From Symsagittifera roscoffensis (taxonomy: Eukaryota > Xenacoelomorpha > Acoela > Convolutidae): a stretch of DNA of 64,000 bases. The notes beneath the pieces are model-generated. The model saw nothing but the letters and a program-made list of their open reading frames with translations, had not been told where the DNA came from and ran no database searches. The translations under genes were made by a program, and so were the position numbers. This document shows, piece by piece, positions 35,691-47,600 of this stretch. The first letter of the stretch is position 1. Each line of letters starts with the position of its first letter. The DNA is taken from NCBI RefSeq assembly GCF_963678635.1, contig NC_087064.1, positions 82,391,847 through 82,455,846 of the forward strand, in the 5' to 3' direction.

Positions 35691-35904
35691 TGAACCGTTG
35701 TAAATATATTTCAGCCACAGGATGAGTTTTCAGCGGACAAGCCACTCTTTTCTGTCCCCTGCAGTACCCACTGCAGGAATTTTGCCGTACTTGTTCCCAA
35801 CATGAGAAAGAGCATGAAATTGGGCACCCTGCTGCTACCAGACGGACGGAAGTGGGATTTGAACCCATGACCTTTGTGTTGAAGCTTTGTTGAGCTATAA
35901 GGGC
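35690..35904 (-). mobile_element. tRNA-derived SINE (or tRNA-headed repeat)
   Basis: On the minus strand the 5' end reads GCCCTTATAGCTCAACAAAG (A-box-like), then GGGTTCAAATCCC (a good B box, 35854-35866). A non-tRNA body of about 150 bases follows, ending near the foldback element. Acceptor-stem pairing is poor, so it is not a working tRNA gene. The internal polymerase III promoter is the supporting evidence. Confidence 0.5.
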
Positions 35905-36337
35905 GGTCAACCTGGATAATGGCTGGATTAAAAGAGTCTGGCTTGAAATTTGCAGCGCAAACTCAGATTCTGAACCTGCAAAGTTTGCCAGGCAAGCCTC
36001 ACTGCCAATGCGTCTCGGTTCAAAAGATTTCATCATACGTGCTCGATGAAGAGAAAAAGGCATTGATAATTTTACAAAAGCTTGCGAAAAACAAAGGGAT
36101 TAGACTGAAACCAATCGACGCACAATCTTTCATTCGTAAGACGGCATAATCAGAAATTAATAAGATGATATCAGTTGCAACCTCTGAAAAAAATGCGTCC
36201 CCTCCCAACCTGAATCCGCCCCCGGTGACAGCCCGTCATTTCACCTCTAAAGCCGATATTGGGTTTCAAAAGATTGTCCTTTCCTTTTTTGTTTGATGTT
36301 CGAAGCAGATTGCGTCATTTAGGTTCAGAATATAAAA

Positions 36338-36536
36338 AAGTCCGGATCTACTTAACAATTGCCCTCCCTTTGGTACCTACTTAAGAATTGCCACCCCTAT
36401 TAATAAAAGCAGTAAGTTAGCGCTAGAGCTTTGTATTGAGACTTCTAATTTTGCTGCAATCTGATTGGACGAAAATGCGTTATATTAATGTACTTAACAA
36501 TTCCCCCCCCCCCTTTCTTAAGTAGATCCGAAAGTC
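36338..36536. mobile_element. Small MITE with imperfect terminal inverted repeats
   Basis: AGTCCGGATCTACTTAA at 36339 is matched by TTAAGTAGATCCGAAAGT at 36519-36534. Internal ACTTAACAATT and CTACTTAAGAATTGCC repeat the same theme. The element is about 200 bp and non-coding. Flanking duplications could not be assigned. Confidence 0.45.
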
Positions 36537-37318
36537 CTCTAGTTTTTTTTTCTGATTTTTTTGCTAGGTTTGATTGTTTCTGGTTCCGTCTCTCATGCAT
36601 GGTTTGTTAAAGACAAAACTATAGTCTGCTGCAGGCTCTCTTTCTCATTTTTGTCCCTTGTTTTTGCGCTTTTAAGCAGAAAGTTCTTTTGAAAGATCTC
36701 TTTATTACTCAACAATACCGGCTGATGGATTCTCTAGTTTCATTATTTAGCGCAAAAAGACCAAATAGCACAAAACCTACTCGTACTAATGAGTTTAAGA
36801 GCTGTAACAAAAGTGTATCTGTTTCTGCGCGTTTTTCAAATTCCGAATATTGTGAAAAAGATGAAGTTGTGAACAAATTCATTCTTCTTAGACAATCTTT
36901 CTTAAAAGCGCACTTACTGCAAATTTAGTACCGTTTTTGCATATTTTGAGTCCATGCGATAAAAAAAAACCAAATATCGTGCTTTTATTGAAGATAGACG
37001 TCATTAGAAACTTGCGGCAGCTGCAAAAAATAGAGGAATTAGATTCTGAAGAGCTCTAAGCATAGAATATTTTTACGTTGAGCCAAAACAATTGAAGCCA
37101 TTGAAATTTTGTTCTTGCTGTTTTTTATTTGCTCTCAGCCACTTACCATTACATTTGAAATCACAATTCAGAATCATTGAGTTTGACCAAACATAAACTA
37201 TTGGAGGTTTTAAAACTAACTATAAAATGGTCTCCAAATCGGTAACTGTTGGTAAGTTAATTTTTGCTCATACATATGGGAGAATGGTTAACTTATAGTT
37301 TACTTAGCTTACTTATAG
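36537..37318. other. Intergenic DNA, no supported gene
   Basis: AT-rich. A frame at 36689-36928 has no ATG of good context and no motif. Nothing else was recognised. Confidence 0.4.
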
Positions 37319-37562
37319 CAGGGGCGGATTTTCCAAAATTTTCGAAAACTTTGTCGACTTTTTTTAGTTCGACTAAATTGATTTTTCGAGCTCTTCCAAA
37401 GCAATCTTTTGTCCCTATTTTGGCCAATTTTTGCGCGCCGGAGGCAAATTTTAAAGAAAAACGGGCCAAAAAATGAGTTTTTAGGCACTTTTACGAAAAA
37501 AAAAATTATTCAAAAAATCGCGTTTTTATGGCGCGCGCTCACCCCCCCTAAATACGCCCCTG
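37319..37562 (+). mobile_element. Complete hAT-like MITE with 8-bp target duplication
   Basis: Terminal repeats CAGGGGCGGA (left) and TACGCCCCTG (right) bound 244 bp. Flanks ACTTATAG (37311-37318) and ACATATAG (37563-37570) match at 7 of 8 bases, the duplication length of hAT transposons. Non-coding. The broken copy at 2052-2296 shares its interior. Confidence 0.75.
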
Positions 37563-37855
37563 ACATATAGAATACTTCACACAGGGGATTTTTTCAGTTC
37601 GAAATGAAAAATGCTAGATTTTTTAGATTCAAAAGTTTTCAAACTTCTGATAATCAAAAGGGCAGAGAAAAATGTACCAAAAAATTCACAGAACTTTAAT
37701 AGGGAATGCTTTTGAGTTGAGTTATCGTGAATTCGTGAAATGTGTCACAAAGATTGGGATCCCTCTGAAAAATATCAAAACTTTTAATAGTTCTTGGGTA
37801 AAATAATCTTAAGTGGTCAAAAGTGTAAGTTTTTGTGTTTGTTATTTTACTTCAG

Positions 37856-39311
37856 TCGTGGTTGCTTTGGTACTTGTGGCTGTGCTCGTGCAGCATGTCC
37901 ATTCGGACGAAGGCGACGAGGGCCACACCCGAGGTCGCAGAGAGTGTCACCTCGACAGTGACTGTAACACGTGGGGAAATGTGTTGAAGGGCGAGGACAC
38001 CTGCTGCTACGGGGAGTGCAGAGACGAAGACGACTGCATCACTGTGTAAGCTGACCGTGTAGTTCTTCTAAAAGGGGGGGGGGGGTTGAAATGGAAGTTA
38101 GTCTGGATTTTTTCATATGCGGACTGCGTAACTCTACATGCCGCTGTTTGCGATAATAATTAAAAACATTACGCACTACATGGATTTTTTATCGCAACAT
38201 TTTCAGTTTGTGAGTGCATTTAGAAGTAGCAACTGAAACGAGCACCACAGCTTTGAATTTTGAATTTTGATGAAAAAAGTTGCAATTCATCTGTTAATAA
38301 TGCTTTGTAATAGAGAAATTACCGATGCGCTACAACTAGATCACTTTTTTCTGCGCCACCAGGGAACTGCATCTTCGAAGTATTAAAAAGTTTGATTGTT
38401 TCAGTGGCGGTGTGATCCTGTTTATCTGTATGGTTCTGCTGTGTTGCGGAGGATGCCTGGGAGCTGTTGCTCTCGTCGTATTCTGTGCAGTCCGAGCAGC
38501 CAGTGCGTATATTGATCAAAATAAAAGAGCAGTCAGAAAGTATTACAGATAGTCCGCTAAAAGCACAATAATCCCAACATTAATTTCATAACATGTAATA
38601 ACTCATTAATTTCATAACATGTACTATGTTTTTTTTGGTTTTTGGAAAAAGCCCCCAAAAGCCATAAGGGGGAGATGTTTGGCAGGGGTGAAAAACATTC
38701 AATCAGCATTCAAGTCAGAATTTTGCATGTTGTAGTGCTATACAATTTTTCCTTTAGAGGGAATTGTTCTCTTGAGTAATTTAGAGTGGGGGTTGTTTTA
38801 GCGGAGACGTTTTTTTATAGTAAAAAAAATTCAAGCGTCCAAACACATAGTCAAAAAAGCAGGATATTTTTTTCTTAAATCCCCGCTCAGGGAAAAATAC
38901 TTTTGATTTTGATTTTTTTGCTTACATTTTGCGGATATCTTTAACTATCTACCCCTCCCTTTGCAAAAGGGGGAGATTCGTTACTAGGTACCATAGGTGT
39001 GAAGAGATCCCATTTTGCTCTTTAAGTTCCGTGTACCTAAGAAATGTTGACTCATTTTGAATTTCACGATTGCTTATGTTGTGCTCAAACTTTTAGACCG
39101 ACAGTCCAACAGACAGGACCCGACAGCGGCATACCAACAGAACCCACAAATGACAGTAGTCCCTCCCCCGATACTCAGCTACCCGTCGACTTCTCCCCCA
39201 GACTACAGCAACAACCCTGCACTCACTGCTCCGCTTAATAATTACCCGGCGGCTCCATGGCAGATGCCACCAGCGACCATAAGCGAGAAACCAGAAAATC
39301 GAGAAGATTGA
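37856..39311 (+). CDS. Shisa-like single-pass membrane protein (partial, three exons)
   Basis: Exons 37856-38045, 38405-38502 and 39097-39311 (TGA at the end). All junctions are AG/GT (TTACTTCAG, GTAAGC, TTTCAG, GTGCGT, CTTTTAG) and the phases agree at both introns. The first exon encodes a hydrophobic stretch (VVALVLVAVLVQ) that looks like a signal peptide, then a Cys-rich ectodomain with CHLDSDC, CCYGEC and DDC. Exon 2 is almost wholly a membrane segment (GGVILFICMVLLCCGG and onward, ending FCAVRAA). The last exon is a Pro/Tyr/Gln-rich cytoplasmic tail with PPDY, a PPxY site for WW-domain ligases. This layout is that of Shisa/WBP1-type adaptors. The start codon lies in an upstream exon not identified; GTG 37813 in the preceding intron is not a credible start. 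Confidence 0.65.
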
Positions 39312-42049
39312 ACAATCCATAAATTTCACCCAAGACTTCAGTAGCTATCGATCGAATTGCACAAACTCTCATTGAATGAGAAACTAATGATAATGCGACT
39401 CGTTACTTTTAACGCTATAGCTCTGAAAAATTACAATATAGATATAACTCAAGTTGCACTCGCGTCTCATTTTTACTAATTAAAGCTGAAAAACTGTCTT
39501 CAGAAACAAAACTCAATAAGAATATCAATTCCATGCTATCAGAAAGTATCAGAACTTCTGCGTCTCTTGAGTATCTAGGAAAAGCCAGGATGATTGAAGC
39601 GGTTGATCATGAAAGCCAGTGAAATACTTTGAAGAAATGGAAAACCGACAACAAAATATAAAACCTCGAAAATTTTAGCTTTATTGAAAAAATTGGTCGT
39701 ACTTTTTTTAGTACTGGGAATGTTTTCCTGGTGATTACGAAAAAGTTGATACGCCCCTGCACTCCACTGAAAAAAAACGAACGCTCCTTTGCAACAGTAC
39801 GTGAGTTTAGTTCGGCGTGGATAATAGTACACCGTCTGTTCGTAAGCTATCTATTTTCATCCGGATAGGTTGGTGCAACTCGTTAGTCTAATACGAATCC
39901 TAACCTAACTCTTATTTTTCCTAGTGTCAATAGATCTAGTGATATACTGGTTTATCGCGAAGTAAAGGAGAGAAGAAAGCAACTGATTTGTATATTTACT
40001 ATTTTTTTCTCTGGCTGAAATTATGTGAAATTTCAGCCTCAGAATTTATCGTAAGGTTTAGTTATGAATCATGATTGGTTAGATTTTATCAATTTGCAGT
40101 GAGAAAAATTAGAGTATAAACAATAGTTGTTTTAAGCTGGTTCCGTTCTAAAGCGGATTGGGAAGTTTTATATTTCAAAGTTTTTTTGTCAGGGATGGAT
40201 GCATTGTCTTCTAAATTACATGGGGAAAATTGTAGAGTCTAGAATGAATATGCCTGCGAAGTACATGTGATGATGTTGAGGGATTGTTGTGAATCCGTAA
40301 AGATCGCGTTAAAGTGCAGATGTGTGTCTGAAGGGTGCCGATTTTGTAGGTCAGAGCAATTCTACGTGCATTCTTACTATTCGCTCGCAGTCGTAAGAGT
40401 TGCGAGATGAAAAATTTGTCTGAGTGAGGCACCAAGTGGAAAGGATATGCATGTTTGATTTTGACATGGAGTTAGCCATTGTTCAGTTCCAATGAATAAC
40501 TTTGCCGCCATGTGAGTTCCACACTTGATATCCAGTGAGCGCTGTGAGTGCGACAAGTAAAACCAATAGTTTTGCCATTCCATAGTTGAAATGTCTTCGA
40601 GTGTTCATCTCCTTTTTGATGCTCGTGTAATATGCACTGTGAAATCTTTAACAAATTTTTCTCTGCACTTTAGTAATTCAGTTTTAATTATGATCTTATT
40701 AGATGTTTCCACAGAAGCTTTTCATTAATTGGGTTATTTTGAAGAGTAGTTCAACCTCTAGCCGCTCCTAGGAAAAATTGAGTTCGTTGATTCTAAGCGT
40801 GATCTATCGCAGTTTGAGAGGCCGGCTCTAGAGCATGCTCATGACGCCCTTCTTTGGTAAATTAGGCCACTTGGAATATACTTGTGAGTGTTTCTTCAAG
40901 TAGAGTGTTTTAAATGTATAACATTTTCTTTTCTTTGCGGTAACTGTTTTTTTTTGCTGTTTATTTGTGGTGTTGTCTATTGCTTAAAAATAAGTTGTGC
41001 TGGATTTGTGCCAACCTTGGGCGTCTAAAGATTTACATGTGATTGTAATAAAAAATGTTTTGTGTACCTAAAAAAAATTTATTCAATTTGATCTGGCTTA
41101 AGCATAGTGGTATTTTCTTGTTCATGTTGATAGTGTGGCGGTGTTAGTAAGCTGCGTTGGTGATTTTTAGTTTAGTTACTAATTACACCCGGGTAAAAAG
41201 AATGTTTGAATTGTGTGAAAGCTGTTTAAAGCCGTTATCATTTAGTTTCTGAAAATAGAAATTCATTTACTTGCTACAATTGTCATGCGAAATTATCAAA
41301 AGTTTTAATCAATTTGAGTAAAAGTGGGCAAAATCAAGAGGTAATTTGCAGAAAATAAAAAACTAGTCCATATAAAAGTGTTGTTTATATGCCATTTTAT
41401 TACTCATGTATTATATTATAATATTTTCTGACAATTTTACTGCTATAAATTACTAATTTTTGTCTTGGTTATGAATTTGATTTAGCAAGTTTGAGTTTAC
41501 TGCATTTGGTTAGCACTTACTGAAATGATTCATGAATTTTTTTCTATTATTTTATTTTCTAACTTTGAGAAGCTATTGAGGAAATCTAAAGGAATAATGG
41601 AGATAAACGACATTAAAAAATATCAAAAAATTGTAAGTAAAAAATATAAATTGGTTAGTTTTTGAAAAGCAAATTCATATATATTCATATTTATGTGGAG
41701 TAGAAGTCGGTGAAAAATCCATTGTGGAAATATATAAGAATTTTAAAATATTAATTCGAATGTTTTCGCATATTTTGTGCATCAGCAGGATGATAATTTT
41801 ACAATTTATACAAAACGATCAAAGATCTAGAAAATTGAAAAAAAAAAATGTCTAAAAATGCTCTAAAATTGTTTGACCATCCAAAATTAATGAATTGTAT
41901 TACTTAACATTCATTATTAACCTTTTCCTGTAAATTTCTGAGATTTTTCGGTCTTTTGTTCTTTCATTGTTATAAAACTTCAATTTGAGAATATTTTCGA
42001 TTCTGATGTGTCAGTTTTTTGAAATTCAGCCTTGTTATACATGGACTAT
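39312..42049. other. 3' flank of the membrane-protein gene and AT-rich intergenic DNA
   Basis: No coherent exon chain or RNA gene is visible. Short minus-strand frames (39575-39832, 40211-40435, 40377-40583) lack recognisable domains. The A/T content rises toward 41.9 kb. Confidence 0.4.
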
Positions 42050-42400
42050 ACTTTTGGTGTTAGTTCGTGGCTCCTGAATTCATCGCATCTGCCGATTTCC
42101 CTCAAAATATGCAAAGCCTTTAGACTGAGTAGCTTCTGAATATCGGCAGTTTGGTCTATAATCTCTGACTTCAGCTGAGCAGTACCGCCTTCCTCCTTAT
42201 TACATTCTAACAAGTGTTGCTTTACTGGGGAGTCCTCTTTGCGGTGCTCATCGACCCTCGTGACTAAATTTCGGACTGACTGGTTGACAAAGGCAAGGAG
42301 GAGTTACATCCGCTACATGTAAGCTTATACACCACTTTGGATCTCAGTTTACGAGCAAAGGAAGTTTTGAGGGATGGCAAGCATGTTTTTAATTTTCTTG
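42050..42400 (-). pseudogene. Penelope-like element, GIY-YIG endonuclease remnant
   Basis: The minus strand reads KVVYKLTCSGCNSS, then after a small deletion and shift RVDEHRKEDSPVKQHLLECN and a C-terminal helix ending DEFRSHELT. The same order occurs in the plus-strand copy at 50450-50764 (VVYRLECCGCKSIYLGQTVRHL, DTPVGQHIMQC, DEFRSRELT). GIY-YIG nicks DNA for target-primed insertion in EN-positive PLEs. The YIG-like motif itself is lost here. Confidence 0.6.
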
Positions 42401-42433
42401 TTGTAAAAATTATTTGTGCCCCGGATATTTTCC

Positions 42434-43522
42434 AAACTTTTTAGTGGTTATTTAACCGAGTTTAAATTAAGCAGCCCAATATCGAATTAGGGGTTGTAAA
42501 TTTGGCCTCCAAATTTGAATGCCCGAATCGTTTTAGTTAACGAGATAAGACGCTTTTTGTGATTTTTTCTGAAAATTTTTTATGACCCAGTTTTTTCGAA
42601 AACTTTCTTTTTTTTCCGGCTTTTTATGCTTTTTTGTTAGTGTTGTATCGCAAGTGGTGCAAAGCTCCGCTTCGCCTCTGTGTATAATCGACGCGACGTC
42701 TATTTGAAGAACAATATAAATAACTTTTAATGAAGTAAATGATTACATCTAAATTAAAACAAAACAATTAATTGCCTAATTCTTGTTGTTTTTGTTTGTT
42801 AGATCCGATATGGCAGGATTTACCACCCACATTTGACCTTTTCCTTGGTCCTCGTTAACATTCAAATCCAGAAAGGTCGAATACCTTTACTGTCAAGTTC
42901 TTCAATAGTGAATTGCAAGTTTGGGTTCAAATTAATGGCAGCCCTGAGGACCAAGCCAGGATCACCCTTGACTTTTCTAATTATATCGTCCACATATCTT
43001 AGAGAAACTTTAAAGCAATTCTTAGTCCGATCTGCTTCTTGTTATTTGTTTTGCTTCTGCCATGTTTCAGCGATGTTTGCGTATTCGGATTCCGATATGC
43101 TGCCACACCCTAATTGGTACCAAGTTTCGCATTTTACCCATTTAGATTGATATGTCAACTTTTTCTGACATCCAGGGCAGACTTCCATCTCATCTTCCTT
43201 TAGCACAGTCAATTTGGTACTTCTTTCATTAATGCAGGTTCGTATTCTTTTAACTCACAAAAAACATCAAGTTAGTTAAAACGTTGTCATTGCATCAGCA
43301 ACATCATCAGTAACTGAAAAATAAAAACAATAAAAACTAAACATGGTATTTATTGTAAAAAAACAGCTATTTCTAAAAAAATTCTTTGAGCCACAAACTG
43401 ACCAGTATTACTGCAAGGGAGGCTCCCTATTGCTAAACCGTCTTTTTTTTACCATACCACAAACCATTGCATTTGAAGTGTACCTTACTCACTGCCAAAT
43501 ATAGCAGTTTTTCATAGTTTTC
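42434..43522 (-). pseudogene. Penelope-like RT fragment with decayed PHD finger (copy A)
   Basis: The minus strand has CPGCQKKLTYQSKW, then KCETWYQLGC and ISESEYANIAETW. These are remnants of a PHD finger, followed by SLRYVDDIIRKVKGD (RT motif C) and NPNLQFTIEE. The plus-strand copy at 49600-50000 has the same order. The lower end (42434-42830) is unrelated AT-rich, satellite-like sequence. The block is repeated at 45180-46234, offset 2,713 bp. Confidence 0.75.
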
Positions 43523-43697
43523 GGCATTTGCCTGGCTTATCTTTCAGATCTCAGGAGTCTTAATTGAAAAATGTGCACCGCTTGATTCAAAAAAATACCG
43601 TTATAAGGTATGCGGAATTGTGAAAAATCTAGTATAAAGTCGTTATCGAGACATTTTCTCAGAAATTTATTTCATATAGTTAATTGTGTGTTTTAAT

Positions 43698-43742
43698 GTC
43701 CGTGGAGTGATGAGACGATCTGAACAAAGTCCTAGGTGTTCG
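43698..43742 (+). ncRNA. Degenerate type I hammerhead-like motif (left)
   Basis: GTGATGAGACGATC followed by TGAACAAAGTC resembles the CTGATGA, GAAAC and GTC elements, with one core C changed to G and one A missing. PLE pseudo-LTRs are known to carry hammerheads. As written it should not cleave. Confidence 0.3.
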
Positions 43743-43750
43743 GCAATATC

Positions 43751-44484
43751 GATAAAAAATTAAATTAGGTGTATTTGACAATAGTTCGGTCTGTTAGTTT
43801 TTTTTCTTGTTCTGTTAGTATGTTACAATTATATAATTGATGAATATAAATGAGTCAATTTTTTGCACTAATTATGGCTTATTTTGTGCATCGCAGGTGA
43901 TGCGAAGCTCCGCCTCTGTGTTTTAAAATTTTCTTCTGCATCGACCTACTATCGTGAAGCATTCAAAAAGCAAGAATTAAAGTTTTCAATGATTGCGAAG
44001 CTTGTGTGAAAAATTATTTGCGGATTCACTCATGTCATCAGAAAACGTCATCCTCTGCTGCTTGAATTAAAAGAACTGATTGATGTAATGCCAAAGAAAT
44101 GAAGTTTAAATCCATTCGATAAAAAATTAAATTAGGTGTATTTGACAATAATTCGGTCTGTTAGTTCTTTTTTTTGTTCTGTTAGTATGTTACAATTATA
44201 TAATTAATGAATATAAATGAGTCAATTTTTTGCACTAATTATGGCTTATTTTTTGCATCGCAAGTGATGCGAAGCTCCGCCTCTGTGTTTTAAAACTTTC
44301 TTTTTCATCGACCTACTATCGTGAAGCATTAAAAAAGCAAGAATTAAAGTTTTCAATGATTGCGAAGCTTTTGTGAAAAATTATTTGCGGATTGACTCAT
44401 GTCATCAGAAAACGTCATCCTCTGCTGCTTGAATTAAAAGAACTGAGTGATGTAATGCCAAAGAAATGAAGTTTAAACCCATTC
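43751..44484 (+). repeat. 367-bp tandem repeat (two units)
   Basis: GATAAAAAATTAAATTAGG opens units at 43751 and 44118. Each contains GATGCGAAGCTCCGCCTCTG, GACCTACTATCGTGAAGC and GTCATCAGAAAACGTCATCC. The same pair occurs at 51532 and 51899. Confidence 0.8.
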
Positions 44485-44931
44485 AATAAAACAATTCGCT
44501 GAATAAATTTTGTTTATGATGGCGGTATTTAGGACAAAAATCTGTTTATTTTCAAGCTAAATTTAAATTCAAGCTCCCTGTTTTTTCGAAAAATATATTT
44601 AGTTCATCGGAGCAACTACCCTAGCACTTTGAAAATAAATAACATTCAACAGAACAGCAAATTTTTGTTAATGGGAAAACATGCAATCCATCGGCTATGA
44701 AGCGAAACGAATGTAATCCCGGTCTCAAAAAATCCATCATTTCTTTAACCATGTTCAGTCAACCCTTGGTTGTAGATTGAAGTTCGTTACGCCTATGATT
44801 ATCAAGTGTTATCAAACTGGAATGTAGACTTTTTGAGTAACAACTAGTTTAACAAAATCAATTGAAGCACATGCTGCCTATGACTTCTTTTCACTTCTCT
44901 TCTTTTAACATCTTTCAGGTTGGTTCCTTCT

Positions 44932-44992
44932 TGGCCTGGAGGTAAAGTAGTTGACGTTGTACCCTAAGATTCTGGGTTCAAGTCGTGTTCGA
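44932..44992 (+). repeat. tRNA-like segment in repeat B (left)
   Basis: TTGGCCTGGAGGTAAAGTAG (A-box-like) and GGGTTCAAGTC (B-box-like) are 30-40 bases apart, as in tRNA genes. The stems do not close well. A second copy is at 52715-52775. Confidence 0.35.
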
Positions 44993-45179
44993 CCTTATTT
45001 TTTTCAGTGTCAAGGTGCAGGTGTTAGTTGCTAGTGCAATTGTTGTCCATCTATATCTATTATATATTTAAATGCGGCTTCACTATCTCGCCGTGTTTAT
45101 GCTTTTTCAACGTATTAATTTTGCATGTTTAAGCTATATTGTATATTGCAATGGTTAAATTTTGTTTTCAATTTTCCAA

Positions 45180-46234
45180 TTTGATTTTAGTGGTTATTTA
45201 ACCGAGTTTAAATTAAGCAGCCCAATATAGAATTTGGGTTGCGAATTTAGTTAACGAGATAAGACGCTTTTTGTGATTTTTTTTGAAAATTTTTTATGAC
45301 CCAGTTTTTTCGAAAATTTTCATTTTTTCCGGCTTTTTATGCTTTTTTGTTAGTGTTGTATCGCAAGTGGTGCAAAGCTCCGCTTCGACTCTGTGTATAA
45401 TCGACGCGACGTCTATTTGAAGAACAATATAAAAAATTTTTAATGAAAAAAATGATTACACCTGAATTAAAACAAAACAATTAATTGCCTTATTCTTGTT
45501 GTTTTTGTTTGTTAGATCCGATATGGCAGGATTTACCACCCACATTTGACCTTTTCCTGGGTCCTCGTTAACATTCAAATCCAGAAAGGTCGAATACCTT
45601 TACTGTCAAGTTCTTCAATAGTGAATTGCAAGTTTGGGTTCAAATTAATGGCAGCCCTGAGGACCACGCCAGGATCGCCCTTGACTTTTCTAATTATATC
45701 GTCCACATGTCCTAGAGAAACTTTAAAGCAATTCTCAGTCCGATCTGCTTCTTGTTATTTGTTTTGCTTCTGCCATGTTTCAGCGATGTTTGCGTATTCG
45801 GATTCCGATATGCTGCCACACCCTAATTGGTACCAAGTTTCGCATTTTACTCATTTAGATTGATATGTCAACTTTTTCTGACATCCAGGGTAGAGTTCCA
45901 TCTCATCTTTCTTTAGCACAGTCAATTTGGTACTTCTTTCATTAATGCAGGTTCGTATTTTTTTAACTCACAAAAAACATCAAGTTAGTTAAAACGTTGT
46001 CATTGCATCAGCAACATCATCAGTAACTGAAAAATAAAAACAATAAAAACTAAACATGGTATTTATTGTAAAAAAACAGATATTTCTAAAAAAATTCTTT
46101 GAGCCACAAATTGACCAGTATTACTGCAAGGGAGGCTCCCTATTGGTAAACCGTCTTTTTTTTACCATACCACAAACCATTGTATTTGAAGTGTACCTTA
46201 CTCACTGTCAAATATAGCAGTTTTTCATAGTTTT
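45180..46234 (-). pseudogene. Penelope-like RT fragment with decayed PHD finger (copy A')
   Basis: A near-identical duplicate of copy A with the same PHD and RT motif C remnants (here HVDD instead of YVDD). Unlike copy A it runs on without interruption into 46235-47050, so it is the original part of the minus-strand element. Confidence 0.7.
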
Positions 46235-47050
46235 GTGAGATATTTCCGGAGGATTGATTTGCTCTTATAATCTCCTCAGGGCTGTTTCAACAGCTTCCTT
46301 GAGCGGAACATTTGTGTACAAACTCTTTACAACAAGGAAAAAAAAACTCTCATCAAAGTCCAATTCTGCTTTCTCCAAGATGTTCTTGTCCATTTGAGAG
46401 TTCGTTTCTATGTTTGCCCCTCAATTTTATCAAAGAACTTTGGCAATGTTTTATTAAGGTAGTCATGTGCGCTACCAGGTATAGAAAAGACGGGACGAAG
46501 AGGTGTGCCTTAATTGTGGCTTTTTTGCTAATCCATACAGTCTAGCCGGCTGCGCCCCAGTTGATCTTAAATTGTATACAGCGCTTCGCTAATCTCGTCA
46601 TCCGTTTTCATAGTGAGTAATTATTTGCTTATAGCTTTTTCAATTTTTAATATCACGCCTTCTGTCAGATTCATTCTCTCTTTAAATTGTTCTGCCTGTA
46701 ACAAATCTTCAAGTTTCTTCACATATGTCTCTTTTTCTTTACCCAAAAACCCACTCCCGTATCAAACAGCACTGTCAAAAATCTGCTAACCTTCAATTAC
46801 TTTCTGGCTTTTTCAACACTTTTGTCAGAGAGCTTAGGTTTCACATTCCTAGAAAATGTTTTTGCAGCTGCTTCAATCACATAATCTTTCCCCGGGTTTT
46901 CTATTCAACTTCAATTCAGACTAAAAACTATCAATATCCGTTTCACATTCCTAGAAAATCTTTTTGCAGCTGCTTCAATCACATAATCTTTCCCCGGGTT
47001 TTCTATTCAACTTCAGTTCAGAATAAAAACTATCCCAAAACTTAAGACTT
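46235..47050 (-). pseudogene. Penelope-like element, N-terminal half of RT (decayed)
   Basis: The minus strand gives DYVIEAAAKTFSRNVK, LSDKSVEKARK, GANIETNSQMDKN and VKSLYTNVPLKEAVETALRRL (RT motif A), in that order, in several frames with stops. The plus-strand PLE has the same sequence blocks at 48790-49420. A 102-bp tandem duplication is at 46839-47040. Confidence 0.7.
46839..47040. repeat. 102-bp tandem duplication inside the minus-strand PLE
   Basis: TTTCACATTCCTAGAAAAT through AAAAACTATC is present twice (46839 and 46941) with few differences. It is a late local duplication. Confidence 0.75.
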
Positions 47051-47332
47051 CCCGCACCCACTGTGGTAAAATCACTTCATCTAAAATAATGATTTACCTA
47101 TCATCTAAGATGATATTTAGATATCATCTCAAAATATTTAGATGTAAAATTTTGAAACCCTACGGCGTTGAGCCAATTCTCAATTACAGTCTCTCCTACA
47201 AGGAGACGTAATTTTAAATTTATTTTTCCCTTGTTTTAGTGGAGAAATCTTTTTAGTTGAACCATCTTTTTATATTTTACCATGTTACAATTGAAATGGT
47301 CTACATTGTAGCAGCTAGCTCACTCTACCACA

Positions 47333-47600
47333 GCCTGGAACAACTTAGCAACCCGGAAAAAGAACAATTTCTACCCAAAATTTTGGCTATTCCGGGACTT
47401 TCTTTAAACCCGAACACCACGAACCCACAGAAGAACCTCGCCTACTCTGCAGGGCACCTCTAGTAGGCCTGGAACAACTTAGCAACCCGGAAAAAGAACA
47501 ATTTCTACCCAAAATTTTGGCTATTCCGGGACTTTCTGTAAACCCGAACACCACGAACCCACAGAAGAACCTCGCCTACACTGCAGGGCACCTCTAGCAG
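47333..47600 (+). repeat. 134-bp tandem duplication at the start of the plus-strand PLE
   Basis: GCCTGGAACAACTTAGCAAC opens both units (47333 and 47467). The units differ at only three or four bases. The second unit runs into the open frame of the upstream PLE ORF. Confidence 0.8.

Larger units (their letters stand above)
43523..45180 (+). repeat. Direct repeat B (candidate PLE pseudo-LTR, left)
   Basis: Nearly the same sequence as 51302-52975. The pair flanks the plus-strand PLE in the same orientation. It begins CGGCATTTGCCTGG and contains a hammerhead-like motif, two copies of a 367-bp unit and a tRNA-like segment. It interrupts copy A of the minus-strand element. Confidence 0.6.

Noticed and set aside
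35850-35904. Functional tRNA gene
   Set aside because: The B box is good but the acceptor and anticodon stems do not pair; it fits a SINE head better.
35919-36149. 76-codon ORF starting MAGLKESGLKF
   Set aside because: Has ATG and fair composition, but no splice signals, homologous motif or neighbouring exon; too weak to annotate as a gene.
44058-44075. Hammerhead core at CTGATTGATG
   Set aside because: No GAAA partner or stem II near it.
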